Assembly (NCBI RefSeq): GCF_042433515.1
Contig: NZ_JBHLVH010000001.1
Coordinates: 62,001 to 126,000, forward strand
Direction: 5' to 3'
DNA from: Kytococcus schroeteri
Lineage (GTDB): Bacteria; Actinomycetota; Actinomycetes; Actinomycetales; Dermatophilaceae
Length of the DNA stretch: 64,000 bases
This document shows, one piece after another, positions 39,691 to 47,995 of this stretch. The position numbers were made by a program, and so were the translations under genes. How positions within the stretch are numbered: position 1 is the first letter of the stretch; each line of letters begins with the position of its first letter. Under the pieces are notes generated by a model. The model was not told the origin of the DNA, ran no database searches, and worked only from the letters and a program-made list of their open reading frames with translations.

Positions 39691-40272
39691 ATGGACCAGG
39701 AGCGCGGCAGTCCGGCGGTGGGCGAGGTGGAGGTTGATCGGCTGCGGCTGGCCGATGTGGAGTCCCTCGCCCGGGTGCACGGGATGATCTGGCGCGCGAC
39801 CTACACCGGACTCCTCCCCGATGCGGTGCTGGACTCCCTCGACCCCGTCGCCGGGGCCGCCCGGTGGCGGGAGGCCGCGCAGCGCCTCGCGGACGAGGGC
39901 CCCACCGGTGCCGCCCACCCACTGGGCAGCAACGGCCCACCCCCGGTCGCGGACACCCGAGTGGCACGCCAGCAGGACGGTCACGTGCTGGGTTTCATCT
40001 CCGTGGGCCCGCCCCGTGACGACGACCCCCCGGCGCCGAGGGAGCTGTGGGCGCTCAACCTGGACCCGGCCTGGCACGGCACGGGCCTGGCCGACCGCCT
40101 GCTGACCGCAGCCCTCCCGATGGGGCCCGCCTACCTGTGGGTGCTCGAGGGCAACGAGCGGGCGATCGCGTACTACGGCAAGCGGGGTTTCACCGACACC
40201 GGGCGGCGCAAGGAGCTCATCCACCGCACGGGGCCCACGGGTGTGGCGGAGTGGTGCCTCCTGCGCCCCTGA
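39691..40272 (+). CDS. GNAT-family N-acetyltransferase
   Basis: A 193-residue acetyltransferase. The region WALNLDPAWHGTGLADRLLTAA is the conserved acetyl-CoA-binding motif A (R/Q-x-x-G-x-G/A), and a C-terminal YLWVLEGNERAIAYYGKRGF block is typical of the RimI-like group. The N-terminal third contains ARVHGMIWRATYTGLLPD, common in actinobacterial members. The acceptor is unknown. The ATG at 39691 is preceded at six bases by CACCAT and has no ribosome binding site, suggesting a leaderless start 33 bases after the end of oxyR. Confidence 0.9.
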   Translation: MDQERGSPAVGEVEVDRLRLADVESLARVHGMIWRATYTGLLPDAVLDSLDPVAGAARWREAAQRLADEGPTGAAHPLGSNGPPPVADTRVARQQDGHVLGFISVGPPRDDDPPAPRELWALNLDPAWHGTGLADRLLTAALPMGPAYLWVLEGNERAIAYYGKRGFTDTGRRKELIHRTGPTGVAEWCLLRP

Positions 40273-40314
40273 GTCAGCCCCGGTTGCTGGACGCGCCGGT
40301 CCCGCCGGTCCGGT

Positions 40315-40342
40315 CCGCGCCGCCGGACCCACCCCGGCGCGG
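40315..40342. terminator. convergent-gene hairpin
   Basis: Arms CCGCGCCG (40315-40322) and CGGCGCGG (40335-40342) lie in the gap between the acetyltransferase gene and the convergent channel gene. It is plausible as a shared terminator, though the rest of the 200-base gap shows no other feature. Confidence 0.45.
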
Positions 40343-40471
40343 CACGGTACTGCGCCGTCGATGTGTCGCGGACCACGACGAGGGCGGCCGGTACTCCGGG
40401 CGGGGCGTGACCCGGCGGGGGCGAGGCTGCGCGCGGTGCCGGACGGCCTGGTGACCCCGGTCGGCTGAGCC

Positions 40472-42283
40472 TCAGCGCCCCAGGCGGCGGATGTCGTCGC
40501 GGTCGTCCAGGCGCGACCGGCGCCGGCGCACGCCCTTGGGCAGGGTGTGGTGCGGGGTGGTCCGGCGGCCCCGCAGCGCGCGGAACACCCACGTGTGCGG
40601 CACGTGCACGCCCGTGGCCAGCTTCTCCACGTCCGCGTCGCTGTACAGCGTGGAGGTGAGCTCGCCCAGGCCCTCGGCCGTGCCGAGCACCAGCAACGAG
40701 TCGCCCAGGTGCAGCGAGGTGCCGGGGTCGGGGGCCGCGGTGCGCTCCCGGCCGCGGCCGTGCACGGCCGGGTAGACCTCCAGCGGTTCCCCGCTCTCGG
40801 GGTGGGTCAGCAGCTGCTTCAGGGTGATGTGCCCGCCCTCCAGCCAGCGCACCAGGGCGGGGGCGTTCTCCTCGGTGACGTCCAGCCGTGCGGCCTGCGG
40901 GGTCTGCGTGCCCACGCGCGCCTGCAGGTCCTCCAGCACCCGGGCCCCCCACTCCTCGTCGCGCTCCATCACCTTGCGCACGAAGTGCCAGTAGTTGGGG
41001 CTCACCAGGTAGGCCAGCGCCTCCCGGGAGATGAGCTCGGCCGGGTGGAAGGTGGCGTCGGGGGCGAAGGCCTTCACGGTGGAGCGGCGGCCCAGCGTCT
41101 TCTGCCGCAGCACCAGGAAGCAGTCCGGGTTGGCCTCGCGCACCCGGGCGGCCACCGAGAGGTTCACGATGTCGCTCTCGGCGCCCACCACCACACCGGT
41201 CACGTCGTGCAGGTCCACCAGCTCCCCGGTGGGGCGCGCGTCGCGCACCTCCAGCCCGGCCCGCGTGAGGTCGCGGCTCACCTCCTCGCCGAACTCGCCG
41301 TCGCTCACCACGACCCACGGCCCGTCGTCGAGCCGCTCCCGGGGCTCCTCCAGCTCGGTGCCCGGAGGGCTCATGAGCCAGGTGGCGAGGCGGTGCACCG
41401 ACGGCTTGCGCAGCTGCATCGTCAGGTAGGTGCCGAACTCGTCCAGCGGGTTGATGACGTGCTCCGGGAAGAAGTCCTGCATCCGGTCGGCCATGACCCG
41501 GCTGGTCGACCGGGCGATGACGGGCACGTCCGGGCGCAGCAGGTTGACGGTCATGACGATGGCGAGGTTGGTCTCGTCGTCCTCGGTCATGGCCAGTACG
41601 CCGTGGCACCACGGGCTGCCCAGCCCGGCGGTGCCGAGGGTGGTCACCTTGCGGGCGTCGCCGTGCAGGGCCAGCACGCGTCCGCCGCGGCGCCCCATCG
41701 CCATCCGCTCGAGCCGCTCGGCGTCGCCGTCCACCACCACCACGTCGCGCTCGATCGCCACGAGGCCCTCGACCACGCCCGTGCCGGCCTGGCCGTGCCC
41801 CACCACGATGTAGAACGGGTCGCGCGTGCGGCGCAGCGAGCGCATGAGCCGCAGCTCGGAGGTGGCCTCGCGGAAGCCGGGGGCGGTGAGCGTGTAGAAC
41901 ATCGCGGTCACCGCGTAGGTCCAGGTGAACACCGAGGCGAAGATCGACCCGGCCACCCACATGCGCTGGGGGATGGTGAACTCGTTGGGCACCTCGCCGT
42001 AGCCGATGGTGGTGGCCGTGTAGCTCATGACGTAGAACGCGTCGAACAGTGAGAGCCGGTGCGGGTTGCCGTCGGCGTCCACGCCGGGCATGAGCGAGAG
42101 GCCCACCACGCAGAAGGTGAACACGGCCACGATCATGAGCAGCGGTGCGCGCAGGCCGCGCAGGGTGGCGTTGACCACCTCCCGCGCCTGGTCGTCCACG
42201 GGCACCTCCACCTCGCGGCGGCGGCGGGACTCGGGGCGGGCCGCCCGGTGGTGGGCGGTCATCCGCGTCAGGGGGTTGACCAC
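40472..42283 (-). CDS. potassium-channel/TrkA (RCK) domain protein
   Basis: A 603-residue protein. Two membrane helices (about 45-65 and 108-132) flank the selectivity filter TIGYGE at residues 92-97, giving a two-TM channel pore. A Rossmann RCK/TrkA-N domain follows, with the loop VVGHGQAGTG at 160-169, then a second TrkA-N-like domain (VVVSDGEFGEEVSRDLT), a TrkA-C-like region and a basic tail. Such channels conduct potassium and gate by nucleotide or cation binding. The GTG at 42283 begins ten bases after the neighbouring DUF6394 gene, so the two are probably cotranscribed. Confidence 0.9.
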   Translation of the reverse strand: MVNPLTRMTAHHRAARPESRRRREVEVPVDDQAREVVNATLRGLRAPLLMIVAVFTFCVVGLSLMPGVDADGNPHRLSLFDAFYVMSYTATTIGYGEVPNEFTIPQRMWVAGSIFASVFTWTYAVTAMFYTLTAPGFREATSELRLMRSLRRTRDPFYIVVGHGQAGTGVVEGLVAIERDVVVVDGDAERLERMAMGRRGGRVLALHGDARKVTTLGTAGLGSPWCHGVLAMTEDDETNLAIVMTVNLLRPDVPVIARSTSRVMADRMQDFFPEHVINPLDEFGTYLTMQLRKPSVHRLATWLMSPPGTELEEPRERLDDGPWVVVSDGEFGEEVSRDLTRAGLEVRDARPTGELVDLHDVTGVVVGAESDIVNLSVAARVREANPDCFLVLRQKTLGRRSTVKAFAPDATFHPAELISREALAYLVSPNYWHFVRKVMERDEEWGARVLEDLQARVGTQTPQAARLDVTEENAPALVRWLEGGHITLKQLLTHPESGEPLEVYPAVHGRGRERTAAPDPGTSLHLGDSLLVLGTAEGLGELTSTLYSDADVEKLATGVHVPHTWVFRALRGRRTTPHHTLPKGVRRRRSRLDDRDDIRRLGR

Positions 42284-42293
42284 GGGGTGGACC

Positions 42294-42680
42294 TCAGCGG
42301 CCGCGGTAGTTCACGGTCTCGATGACGAGGATCACCAGCGAGACGAGGTTGGCCAGCAGCGCGCCGATGGCCAGCGACACCACGGACGACATGGCCTGCG
42401 CGTCGATGGGGGCGTCCCGGCCCTGGTCGATCCACACCCAGACGGCGGTGGCGGCGAGCAGCTGCAGGCAGGAGACGAGGCTGGCGGCCAGGTGCACCGC
42501 GCCCACGTGGGTGCGGTCGCCCAGCTTGAGCACGGCGGCCACGAGGTTGACCACGAGGGCGGCGTAGAGCTCGTAGGAGTTGTGCAGGTCGGGATCGCTG
42601 ATGTCCCCCGTCACGTAACCCAGGTTGAGGGTGGCGGCCAGGAGCACGAAGAAACCGAAGACGACCTTCTCGAAGTTCAC
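42294..42680 (-). CDS. DUF6394 family membrane protein
   Basis: A 128-residue protein with four hydrophobic segments (FEKVVFGFFVLLAATLNLGY; VNLVAAVLKLGDRTHVGAV; a third around SLVSCLQLLAATAVWVW; and a C-terminal segment). The VVNLVAAVLKLGDRT segment is the family hallmark. The function is unknown. Family members elsewhere lie beside ion-channel or TrkA-type genes, as here (recalled from general knowledge). The GTG at 42680 is chosen as the natural start of the first helix. A longer frame upstream runs through a hairpin and lacks similarity. Confidence 0.75.
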   Translation of the reverse strand: MNFEKVVFGFFVLLAATLNLGYVTGDISDPDLHNSYELYAALVVNLVAAVLKLGDRTHVGAVHLAASLVSCLQLLAATAVWVWIDQGRDAPIDAQAMSSVVSLAIGALLANLVSLVILVIETVNYRGR

Positions 42681-42716
42681 GCCCCCCACCGTACGTGCTC
42701 CCCCACCCGGTCGAGG

Positions 42717-42776
42717 GGCACAAGAGAGGGAGCCACCGGACCCCTCAGTACGGTGGCTCCCTGTCCCTTGTGTGCC
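42717..42776. terminator. strong two-tier hairpin in a divergent intergenic region
   Basis: AGGGAGCCACCG (42727-42738) pairs perfectly with CGGTGGCTCCCT (42751-42762), and outer arms GGCACAAG/CTTGTGTGCC extend it with a two-base bulge. It is shaped like a bidirectional terminator but lies between two divergent gene starts (the DUF6394 gene and the response regulator gene), where a terminator has no evident gene to end. Confidence 0.6.
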
Positions 42777-42919
42777 GCTCCGGCGTTCCTCCAGAAGGCC
42801 GGCGGCCGAGAACGTGTCCCTCGCTCTCGATGTGTCCCATACAAACCCGGCCACATCTCACGTCTCGCACGCGTTGCTCACAGGACGTTCACAACTTTCG
42901 CGTGAGCACGCCCGCCTCC

Positions 42920-42925
42920 TACTGT
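42920..42925 (+). promoter_or_regulatory. -10 element of a leaderless response-regulator transcript
   Basis: TACTGT ends six bases before the GTG at 42932, and no ribosome binding site is present. The preceding GTTGCTCACA and GTTCACAACT sequences (42873-42897) form an imperfect direct repeat, possibly the regulator's own binding site. Confidence 0.5.
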
Positions 42926-42931
42926 GGCCCC

Positions 42932-43618
42932 GTGACCGTGAACCAGAACGTCCACGTCCTGCTGGTCGAGGACGACGAGATGCTCCGAGAGACGACCGCC
43001 CTGGTGCTGGAGCGCCAGGGGTTCTCCGTGTCCACGGCCGCCGACGGCGTGGACGGCCTGGACGCGCTGCGCCGTGAGCGCTTCGACGTGGCGGTGGTGG
43101 ACGTGATGATGCCGCGCATGGACGGCATCACGTTCGCTCGCAAGGTGCGGGAGGACTCCGACCTGCCCATCGTGCTGCTCACCGCGCGCGACCTGCCGCA
43201 CGACCAGCTCGCCGGCTTCCAGGTGGGCGTGGACGACTACGTGACCAAGCCCTTCGACGGCGAGGTGCTGGCCGCCCGCCTCCGCGCGGTGCTGCGCCGG
43301 GTGGACACCGTGCCGACCGAGCCGACGACCACCACCATCCGGGTGGCGGACCTGACGGTGAACCGCGACGGAATGGTGGTGCAGAAGGCCGGGGAGACCA
43401 TCAGCCTGAGCGCCACCGAGTTCCGCCTGCTGGAGGTGCTGCTGGACCACCGCGGCCGGGTGCTCTCGCGCCACCAGCTGCTGGAGATGGTGTGGGACAT
43501 CGGCTCGTGGGGTGACACCCACGTCGTGGAGGTCACCGTGCAGCGCCTGCGCCGCAAGATCGGCGCCGAGCGCATCGTCACCGTCCGCGGAGCGGGCTAC
43601 AAGCTGGTGGATGCGTGA
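42932..43618 (+). CDS. OmpR-family response regulator
   Basis: A 228-residue regulator. The receiver domain has the acidic pocket VEDDE (12-16), phospho-acceptor Asp57 in VAVVDVMMPRMDG and Lys106 in VTKPFDG. The winged-helix output domain (about 125-225) ends in EVTVQRLRRKIGAERIVTVRGAGYKLV, the standard OmpR-type C-terminus. GTG at 42932 is leaderless, and a GTG two codons downstream is an alternative. The stop overlaps the start of the sensor kinase gene (GTGA), forming a two-component operon. Architecture and order resemble CseBC/envelope-stress systems, but that name is not proven here. Confidence 0.93.
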   Translation: MTVNQNVHVLLVEDDEMLRETTALVLERQGFSVSTAADGVDGLDALRRERFDVAVVDVMMPRMDGITFARKVREDSDLPIVLLTARDLPHDQLAGFQVGVDDYVTKPFDGEVLAARLRAVLRRVDTVPTEPTTTTIRVADLTVNRDGMVVQKAGETISLSATEFRLLEVLLDHRGRVLSRHQLLEMVWDIGSWGDTHVVEVTVQRLRRKIGAERIVTVRGAGYKLVDA

Positions 43619-44985
43619 GCCCGGACCGTTCCGGGGACCCCGAGGCCCCCAGGCGCCGCACCGGCGGCATCCCCACCCACCGCCTCGACGCGGCGGTGAC
43701 CGGCCCGATGCGGGTGAGCGGCCGCAGCGCTCGTCGGGACCAGCGACTGGGGGGCACCCGCTGGCGTGACTCCATCCGGACCCGGATCGTACTGGCGGTG
43801 CTGCTGGTCTCGATGGTCACCAGCGCCGGCCTGGGGGTGCTCCTGGCCTCGCAGGCCTCGGACGCCGCGCGTGAGAACCTGCGCCAGCAGGCCGTGAGCC
43901 GGCTCGACACGGTGAGCGCCTCCTACCGGCTGGACGGGCGTGTGCGCCGCGGCGCCACGGCCGACCCGGACGTGCCGCCCCGGGAGCTCGTGCAGGGCAT
44001 GGAGCAGGGGGAGCGGCGGAGCTACTACGACGGCGACACGATGTGGGCCACCGAGCGGCTCGGCAAGGACGTGCTGCTCACCGTGCAGCTGGACGACGAC
44101 ATGCTGCGCCAGCAGGACGCCGAGCGGCTGCGGACCCTGCTGCTCTCCCTGGCGCTGGCCTCGGCCATCTCCGCGGCGGCGGCCTGGACGCTCGGCAACG
44201 CCCTCTCGAGCCGGCTCCGCAGCGCGGCCACGGCCGCCACGGCCATGGCAGAGGGGGACACCACGGCCCGCACGGACACCGGCGGACGTGACGAGGTGGC
44301 CGCGCTCACCCGGGCCGTGGACACCCTCGCGGTGACCCTGCAGAGCCGCCTGGCGGCAGAGCGCGCCTTCACGGCGGACGTGGCGCACGAGCTGCGCACC
44401 CCGGTGACGGGGCTCGTGAGTGCCGTCGAGCTGCTCCCCGAGGGGCGCCCGGCCACGCTGGTGCGCACGCAGGTGGGCCGGCTGCGGCGCCTGGTGGAGG
44501 ACCTGCTGGAGGTCTCCCGGCTGGAGAGCGGGTCGGAGGTGGCCACCCTGGAGGAGCACGACCTCGGCGAGGTGGTGGACCGCACGGTGCGCTTCCTGGC
44601 GGTCTCCGCCCCGTGCGAGCGGGTGGAGCTGCGGGGCGAGTCGCCGCAGCAGGTCCTCATCGACCCGCGGCGCTTCGAGCGGATCATGGCCAACCTGCTG
44701 GTCAACGTGCAGCGCCACGGGGGCGGTCACTGCGTGATCACCGTGGTGCGCCGCGCGGTGGTGGTGGACGACTTCGGGGACGGCTACCCCGCGGAGATCC
44801 TCGAGCACGGCCCGCAGCGCTTCCACGGCAGCGGGGCGAGCAAGGGCACCGGGCTCGGCCTGACCATCATCTCCAAGCAGGCGGCCACGATGGGGGCGAC
44901 GGTGGAGTTCGACCGGGCCCGCACCGGCGGGGCGCGCACGGTGCTGCGCTTCCAGGCCGCCGACGCTCAGTGGGGCAGCTCGTAG
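43615..44985 (+). CDS. sensor histidine kinase partner of the OmpR-type regulator
   Basis: A 456-residue two-helix sensor kinase. After a basic cytoplasmic lead, TM1 is at about 58-78 and TM2 at about 175-197, flanking a small extracytoplasmic domain of roughly 95 residues. A HAMP-like linker follows. The phospho-acceptor His258 is in FTADVAHELRTPVTGL, and the ATPase domain has NLLVNVQRHG, DDFGDGYP and KGTGLGLTI. The GTG overlaps the regulator stop by four bases. The 3' end overlaps the end of a convergent lipoprotein gene by 19 bases. The signal is not visible. Confidence 0.92.
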   Translation: MSPDRSGDPEAPRRRTGGIPTHRLDAAVTGPMRVSGRSARRDQRLGGTRWRDSIRTRIVLAVLLVSMVTSAGLGVLLASQASDAARENLRQQAVSRLDTVSASYRLDGRVRRGATADPDVPPRELVQGMEQGERRSYYDGDTMWATERLGKDVLLTVQLDDDMLRQQDAERLRTLLLSLALASAISAAAAWTLGNALSSRLRSAATAATAMAEGDTTARTDTGGRDEVAALTRAVDTLAVTLQSRLAAERAFTADVAHELRTPVTGLVSAVELLPEGRPATLVRTQVGRLRRLVEDLLEVSRLESGSEVATLEEHDLGEVVDRTVRFLAVSAPCERVELRGESPQQVLIDPRRFERIMANLLVNVQRHGGGHCVITVVRRAVVVDDFGDGYPAEILEHGPQRFHGSGASKGTGLGLTIISKQAATMGATVEFDRARTGGARTVLRFQAADAQWGSS

Positions 44986-45482
44986 GTCTCCTGCGAGGTG
45001 GAGCCCAGCGGCCGCCCGTCCACGAAGTGGACCACGATCGAGGTGTAGACGCTGCCGGCCTCGGAGGTCTTCACCTCGGGGGCCTCCACCTCCACCTGAT
45101 AGCTCTCCAGGGTCCCCTCGGCACAGTTGGGCTGGCAGTTGTTCACGCTGAACTCCCCGGTGCCCTTGGCGCTCCGGGCGTCCCACTCCGCCCACTGCAG
45201 CTTGCTCAGGGTGGCGTTGGTGTCCTGGCAGTCGAGGCTGAGGGTGGGCGGGCGCACCATCGTGCCCTCGCCGAGGCAGTCGAGGACCTGCGGCTCGGGC
45301 TCCGTCGAGGCGTGGTCGCCCCCGGCCGCCTCGGCCTGGCCGACGCCGGAGGCGGAGGGGGCGCTGGTGCTCGTCTCCGCGCCGTGGGACTGCGGGACCT
45401 CGTCGGCGCCGGAGCAGGCGGCCAGCAGCACCGGGGCCACGGCCGGGAGGGCCCAGCGGGGGGATCGGGTGATGCGGTGCAT
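44967..45482 (-). CDS. putative secreted lipoprotein
   Basis: A 171-residue lipoprotein precursor. The basic start MHRITRSPRW and a hydrophobic stretch lead to the lipobox LLAAC, with the lipidated Cys at position 23. A Ser/Thr/Ala/Glu-rich linker (about 24-65) precedes a globular domain with four cysteines (in DCLGEGTM, DCQDTN and NNCQPNC), suggesting two disulfides. No known domain is recognised. It is convergent with, and overlaps, the sensor kinase gene. In CseABC-type systems a lipoprotein modulates the two-component pair, but that relation here is inference from proximity. Confidence 0.8.
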   Translation of the reverse strand: MHRITRSPRWALPAVAPVLLAACSGADEVPQSHGAETSTSAPSASGVGQAEAAGGDHASTEPEPQVLDCLGEGTMVRPPTLSLDCQDTNATLSKLQWAEWDARSAKGTGEFSVNNCQPNCAEGTLESYQVEVEAPEVKTSEAGSVYTSIVVHFVDGRPLGSTSQETYELPH

Positions 45483-45636
45483 GGACGTCCTCGGATCGGG
45501 GGTGGGGCCACGGAGCAGTCTGCGCCACCAAGTTCACAAACCGCGCACGCGGGCCGGGCCGAGCCGCCCGGGACGGGGCCGCGAGGGCGTGGCGAACCGC
45601 CGTCGCGCCCGCCCCGGAAGCGTGGGGTGCAGCGGA

Positions 45637-45642
45637 TATCCT
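45637..45642 (+). promoter_or_regulatory. candidate -10 element of the arfABC-like operon
   Basis: TATCCT fits TANNNT and lies 79 bases before the ATG at 45722, in a 239-base gap that otherwise shows no gene. The ATG itself has a clear AAGGAG ribosome binding site. Confidence 0.4.
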
Positions 45643-45721
45643 CTGCCCAGGACTTCTGTCCCCCGGGCCGCCGCGGGGGACGAGACCGGCCACTCCCAGC
45701 ACGGCGGACGAAGGAGCACTC

Positions 45722-47008
45722 ATGAGTGACAAGTGGGGCGAGGGCGACCACCTCGATGCCCGCGACGGTGACGAGGTCGACCGCTACGACGCGGTCGACG
45801 ACGGGGGTGAGGAGTGGTACGAGGTCTCCCGCCGCTACCGCCGTGGACTGGGTGGGTGGTGGTGGCTGGCGCTGCTGGCCATCCCGCTGCTGCTGGCCCT
45901 GCTGGGCAGCCTGCTCGACAAGGGCGGTGACGAGCCGGCGGAGGAGAAGACCACCACCGCGGCCGAGACCTCCTCCTCGGTGCAGGACTCCGGCGACGCC
46001 GTGGCGGCCGACTCGGTCTCCTACGAGGGCGACAAGGACAAGGTCACCTTCACGGCCTCCGCCCCGAGCGAGTCCGACAAGGACGCGCTCGTCAAGGCCG
46101 TCGAGGACGCCAACGAGGGCCGCACCGTGGACGCTCAGGTGTCCGTGGACGAGAAGGCGCCGCTGGTGGAGGGCGCCCAGCTGGGTGCGCTGACCAACGC
46201 GCTGAAGGCCGGTGGCGAGGGCCTCACGGTGTCCGGTGACGCCTCCGCCCTGACGCTCTCCGGCGAGGTCGCCGACGAGGCCGCCCGCAAGACCGTGGCC
46301 AAGGAGTTCGCCACCGTCTACCCGGACGCCAGGATCACCAACGAGCTGACCGTCGGCGGCAAGCCGGCCCCGGCCGAGCCGAGCCCGTCGGAGCCGGCCG
46401 CGTCGAGCAAGCCCGCCGAGCCGAGCCCGTCGCAGTCCTCGAGCGAGGCCCCGGAGCCCAGTGCCTCGGAGCCGACCGAGTCCAGCAAGCCGGCCGAGCC
46501 GTCGCCCACCGCGAAGCCGAGCACGTCCGAGCCCACCGAGTCCTCCGCCCCGGAGCCGTCGCCCACCAGCGAGGCCCCGAAGCCCGAGCCGACCACCCCG
46601 AAGCCGAGCCCGTCCGGCCCGGCCCCGGTGTCCGCCATCGGCGACCTCACCTGTGAGAACGCCAAGGTCTCGATGGACCGCGTCAACGCGGCCAACCCGA
46701 TCCGCTTCCCGTCCAGCAGCGACGCCCTGTACGGCGACTCCGCTCTGGCCGCGGGCCAGATCGGTGCCAAGCTGGCCGGCTGCGACTTCGACGTCGTGGT
46801 CATCGGGCACACCGACAACGTCGGGGGCGACGTGAACGAGAAGCTCAGCGCCTACCGCGCCGAGAAGGTCGCGCAGGCCCTCGTGGTGGCCGGTGTGGAC
46901 AACAGCCGCATCGAGCAGAAGAACGCGGCCGCGTCGCAGCCCGTCGCGAGCAACAAGACCGAGGACGGGCGGGCCAAGAACCGTCGCGTCACCATCCAGG
47001 TGAAGTGA
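45722..47008 (+). CDS. arfA: ArfA-like BON and OmpA-domain membrane protein
   Basis: A 428-residue protein with the domain order of mycobacterial ArfA (Rv0899/OmpATb). A cytoplasmic acidic lead of about 43 residues is followed by one membrane helix (about 46-65). A BON-type domain covers about 85-210 (VTFTASAPSESDKDALVKAV and following strands). A Pro/Ser/Glu-rich linker (213-301) and a C-terminal OmpA peptidoglycan-binding domain (VVVIGHTDNVGGD, then YRAEKVAQAL) complete it. In mycobacteria the operon supports adaptation to acid through ammonia release. The ATG has AAGGAG upstream. The two genes that follow match ArfB and ArfC in size and motifs. Confidence 0.9.
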   Translation: MSDKWGEGDHLDARDGDEVDRYDAVDDGGEEWYEVSRRYRRGLGGWWWLALLAIPLLLALLGSLLDKGGDEPAEEKTTTAAETSSSVQDSGDAVAADSVSYEGDKDKVTFTASAPSESDKDALVKAVEDANEGRTVDAQVSVDEKAPLVEGAQLGALTNALKAGGEGLTVSGDASALTLSGEVADEAARKTVAKEFATVYPDARITNELTVGGKPAPAEPSPSEPAASSKPAEPSPSQSSSEAPEPSASEPTESSKPAEPSPTAKPSTSEPTESSAPEPSPTSEAPKPEPTTPKPSPSGPAPVSAIGDLTCENAKVSMDRVNAANPIRFPSSSDALYGDSALAAGQIGAKLAGCDFDVVVIGHTDNVGGDVNEKLSAYRAEKVAQALVVAGVDNSRIEQKNAAASQPVASNKTEDGRAKNRRVTIQVK

Positions 47009-47021
47009 GAGGAGAGGACCG

Positions 47022-47180
47022 ATGGGTGAATTCCTGATGGAGTGGCTCTGGTACCTCGTGGCGTTCGTCGTCGGCGCGCTGGCGATGTACGTGGTCGTGG
47101 GCATGACCGTCCCGGCGGATTCCGAGGAGGCCGCCTTCGCCGACCTTCCCGGCGCACGTGAGATCGGAGACGACGAGTGA
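47022..47180 (+). CDS. arfB: ArfB-like small membrane protein
   Basis: A 52-residue protein with one long hydrophobic helix (about residues 6-28, containing WLWYLVAFVVGALAMYVVV) and a short acidic tail. Length, single helix near the N-terminus and position between ArfA- and ArfC-like genes agree with mycobacterial ArfB (Rv0900). The ATG at 47022 has GGAGAGGA six bases upstream. The stop overlaps the start of the next gene (GTGA). Its function is unknown. Confidence 0.85.
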   Translation: MGEFLMEWLWYLVAFVVGALAMYVVVGMTVPADSEEAAFADLPGAREIGDDE

Positions 47181-47896
47181 ACTGGCTGCTGATGCTCCTG
47201 GCCTTCGCGCTGGGCGCCCTGGTCACCTGGCTGTGGTCCGTGCGCACGGTCACGCGGGTGATCCCGGCGAGTGAGTACGACGCCCACCTGGCCTCCCTGG
47301 GTGTGGACGACGAGGACGAGGTGGAGGTCGACGACGACGCCGACCGCATCGAGGTGGACGAGGACGCCGAGGCGGACCGTCGCGGCTTCTACACCGAGCG
47401 GGACGACGTCCGCGAGGACGAGGTCGACCTGGTCGACGCCGAGACCGACGGTGCCCACGCCCTGGGTGACGACGAGGACGCCGTGGTGGCCGACGAGGTC
47501 CACGACGAGGACGCCGAGCTGGTCGAGGCCGACGCCGACGCCGACCGGGTCGACGTCCACGACGAGGAGGGCGCCGGCGCCCACCCGCTGGGCGAGGACG
47601 ACCTGGACGACGACGTGCAGCCGGTGACCGGCGCGTCCGACCACACCCAGGCCATCCCGGTGGTCGACGGCGAGGACGCGGCCGACGCCGACTCGCCCTA
47701 CGGCCCCGGTTCGGCGCTCCCCGCCGAGGACGGCTCCGGCCCCGAGGGCTGGGCCATCAAGGGCAACGCCGACTCGGGCCTGTTCCACACCGAGGACAGC
47801 CCGGGCTACGCCAACACCCGCGCCGAGGTCTGGTTCGCCGACGAGGAGTCGGCCGTGGCGGCGGGCTTCCGTCACTGGGACCGTAAGCAGCGCTGA
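47177..47896 (+). CDS. arfC: ArfC-like membrane protein with a long acidic region
   Basis: A 239-residue protein with one N-terminal membrane helix (residues 3-22) and a very acidic, low-complexity middle (about 45-160, mostly Asp, Glu, Val and Ala). The conserved C-terminal domain begins PYGPGSALPAEDGSGPEGW. This last part matches the end of mycobacterial ArfC (Rv0901: PYGPGSA, DGSGPQGW, then a DEESA motif, recalled from the family). The start overlaps arfB by four bases, giving a three-gene operon with coupled translation. A strong terminator follows. Confidence 0.85.
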   Translation: MNWLLMLLAFALGALVTWLWSVRTVTRVIPASEYDAHLASLGVDDEDEVEVDDDADRIEVDEDAEADRRGFYTERDDVREDEVDLVDAETDGAHALGDDEDAVVADEVHDEDAELVEADADADRVDVHDEEGAGAHPLGEDDLDDDVQPVTGASDHTQAIPVVDGEDAADADSPYGPGSALPAEDGSGPEGWAIKGNADSGLFHTEDSPGYANTRAEVWFADEESAVAAGFRHWDRKQR

Positions 47897-47907
47897 CCCG
47901 CAGCGCC

Positions 47908-47950
47908 CGAAGGGGCCCCGTCCACCGCACCGGTGGACGGGGCCCCTTCG
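47908..47950. terminator. terminator of the arfABC-like operon
   Basis: Arms CGAAGGGGCCCCGTCCACC (47908-47926) and GGTGGACGGGGCCCCTTCG (47932-47950) pair perfectly over 19 bases with a five-base loop, 12 bases after the arfC stop. It lies between convergent arfC and rsmI and may serve both. Confidence 0.85.
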
Positions 47951-47995
47951 CGTGGGCCGGGCGGGGGCCGTACCCCTCGGCCCGAGGCGGTGAGT

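Noticed and set aside
40273..40471. A gene in the gap between the GNAT and channel genes
   Set aside because: The plus-strand frame at 40241-40468 has no start signal and is Arg/Pro-rich; only a terminator-like hairpin is supported.
42695..42931. N-terminal extension of the OmpR-type regulator through the hairpin
   Set aside because: The in-frame extension runs through a strong hairpin, has no similarity to receiver domains, and a leaderless start at 42932 is better supported.
45483..45721. A small plus-strand gene in the arfA upstream gap
   Set aside because: The open frames are antisense continuations of the lipoprotein gene with no start signals; only a promoter is supported.
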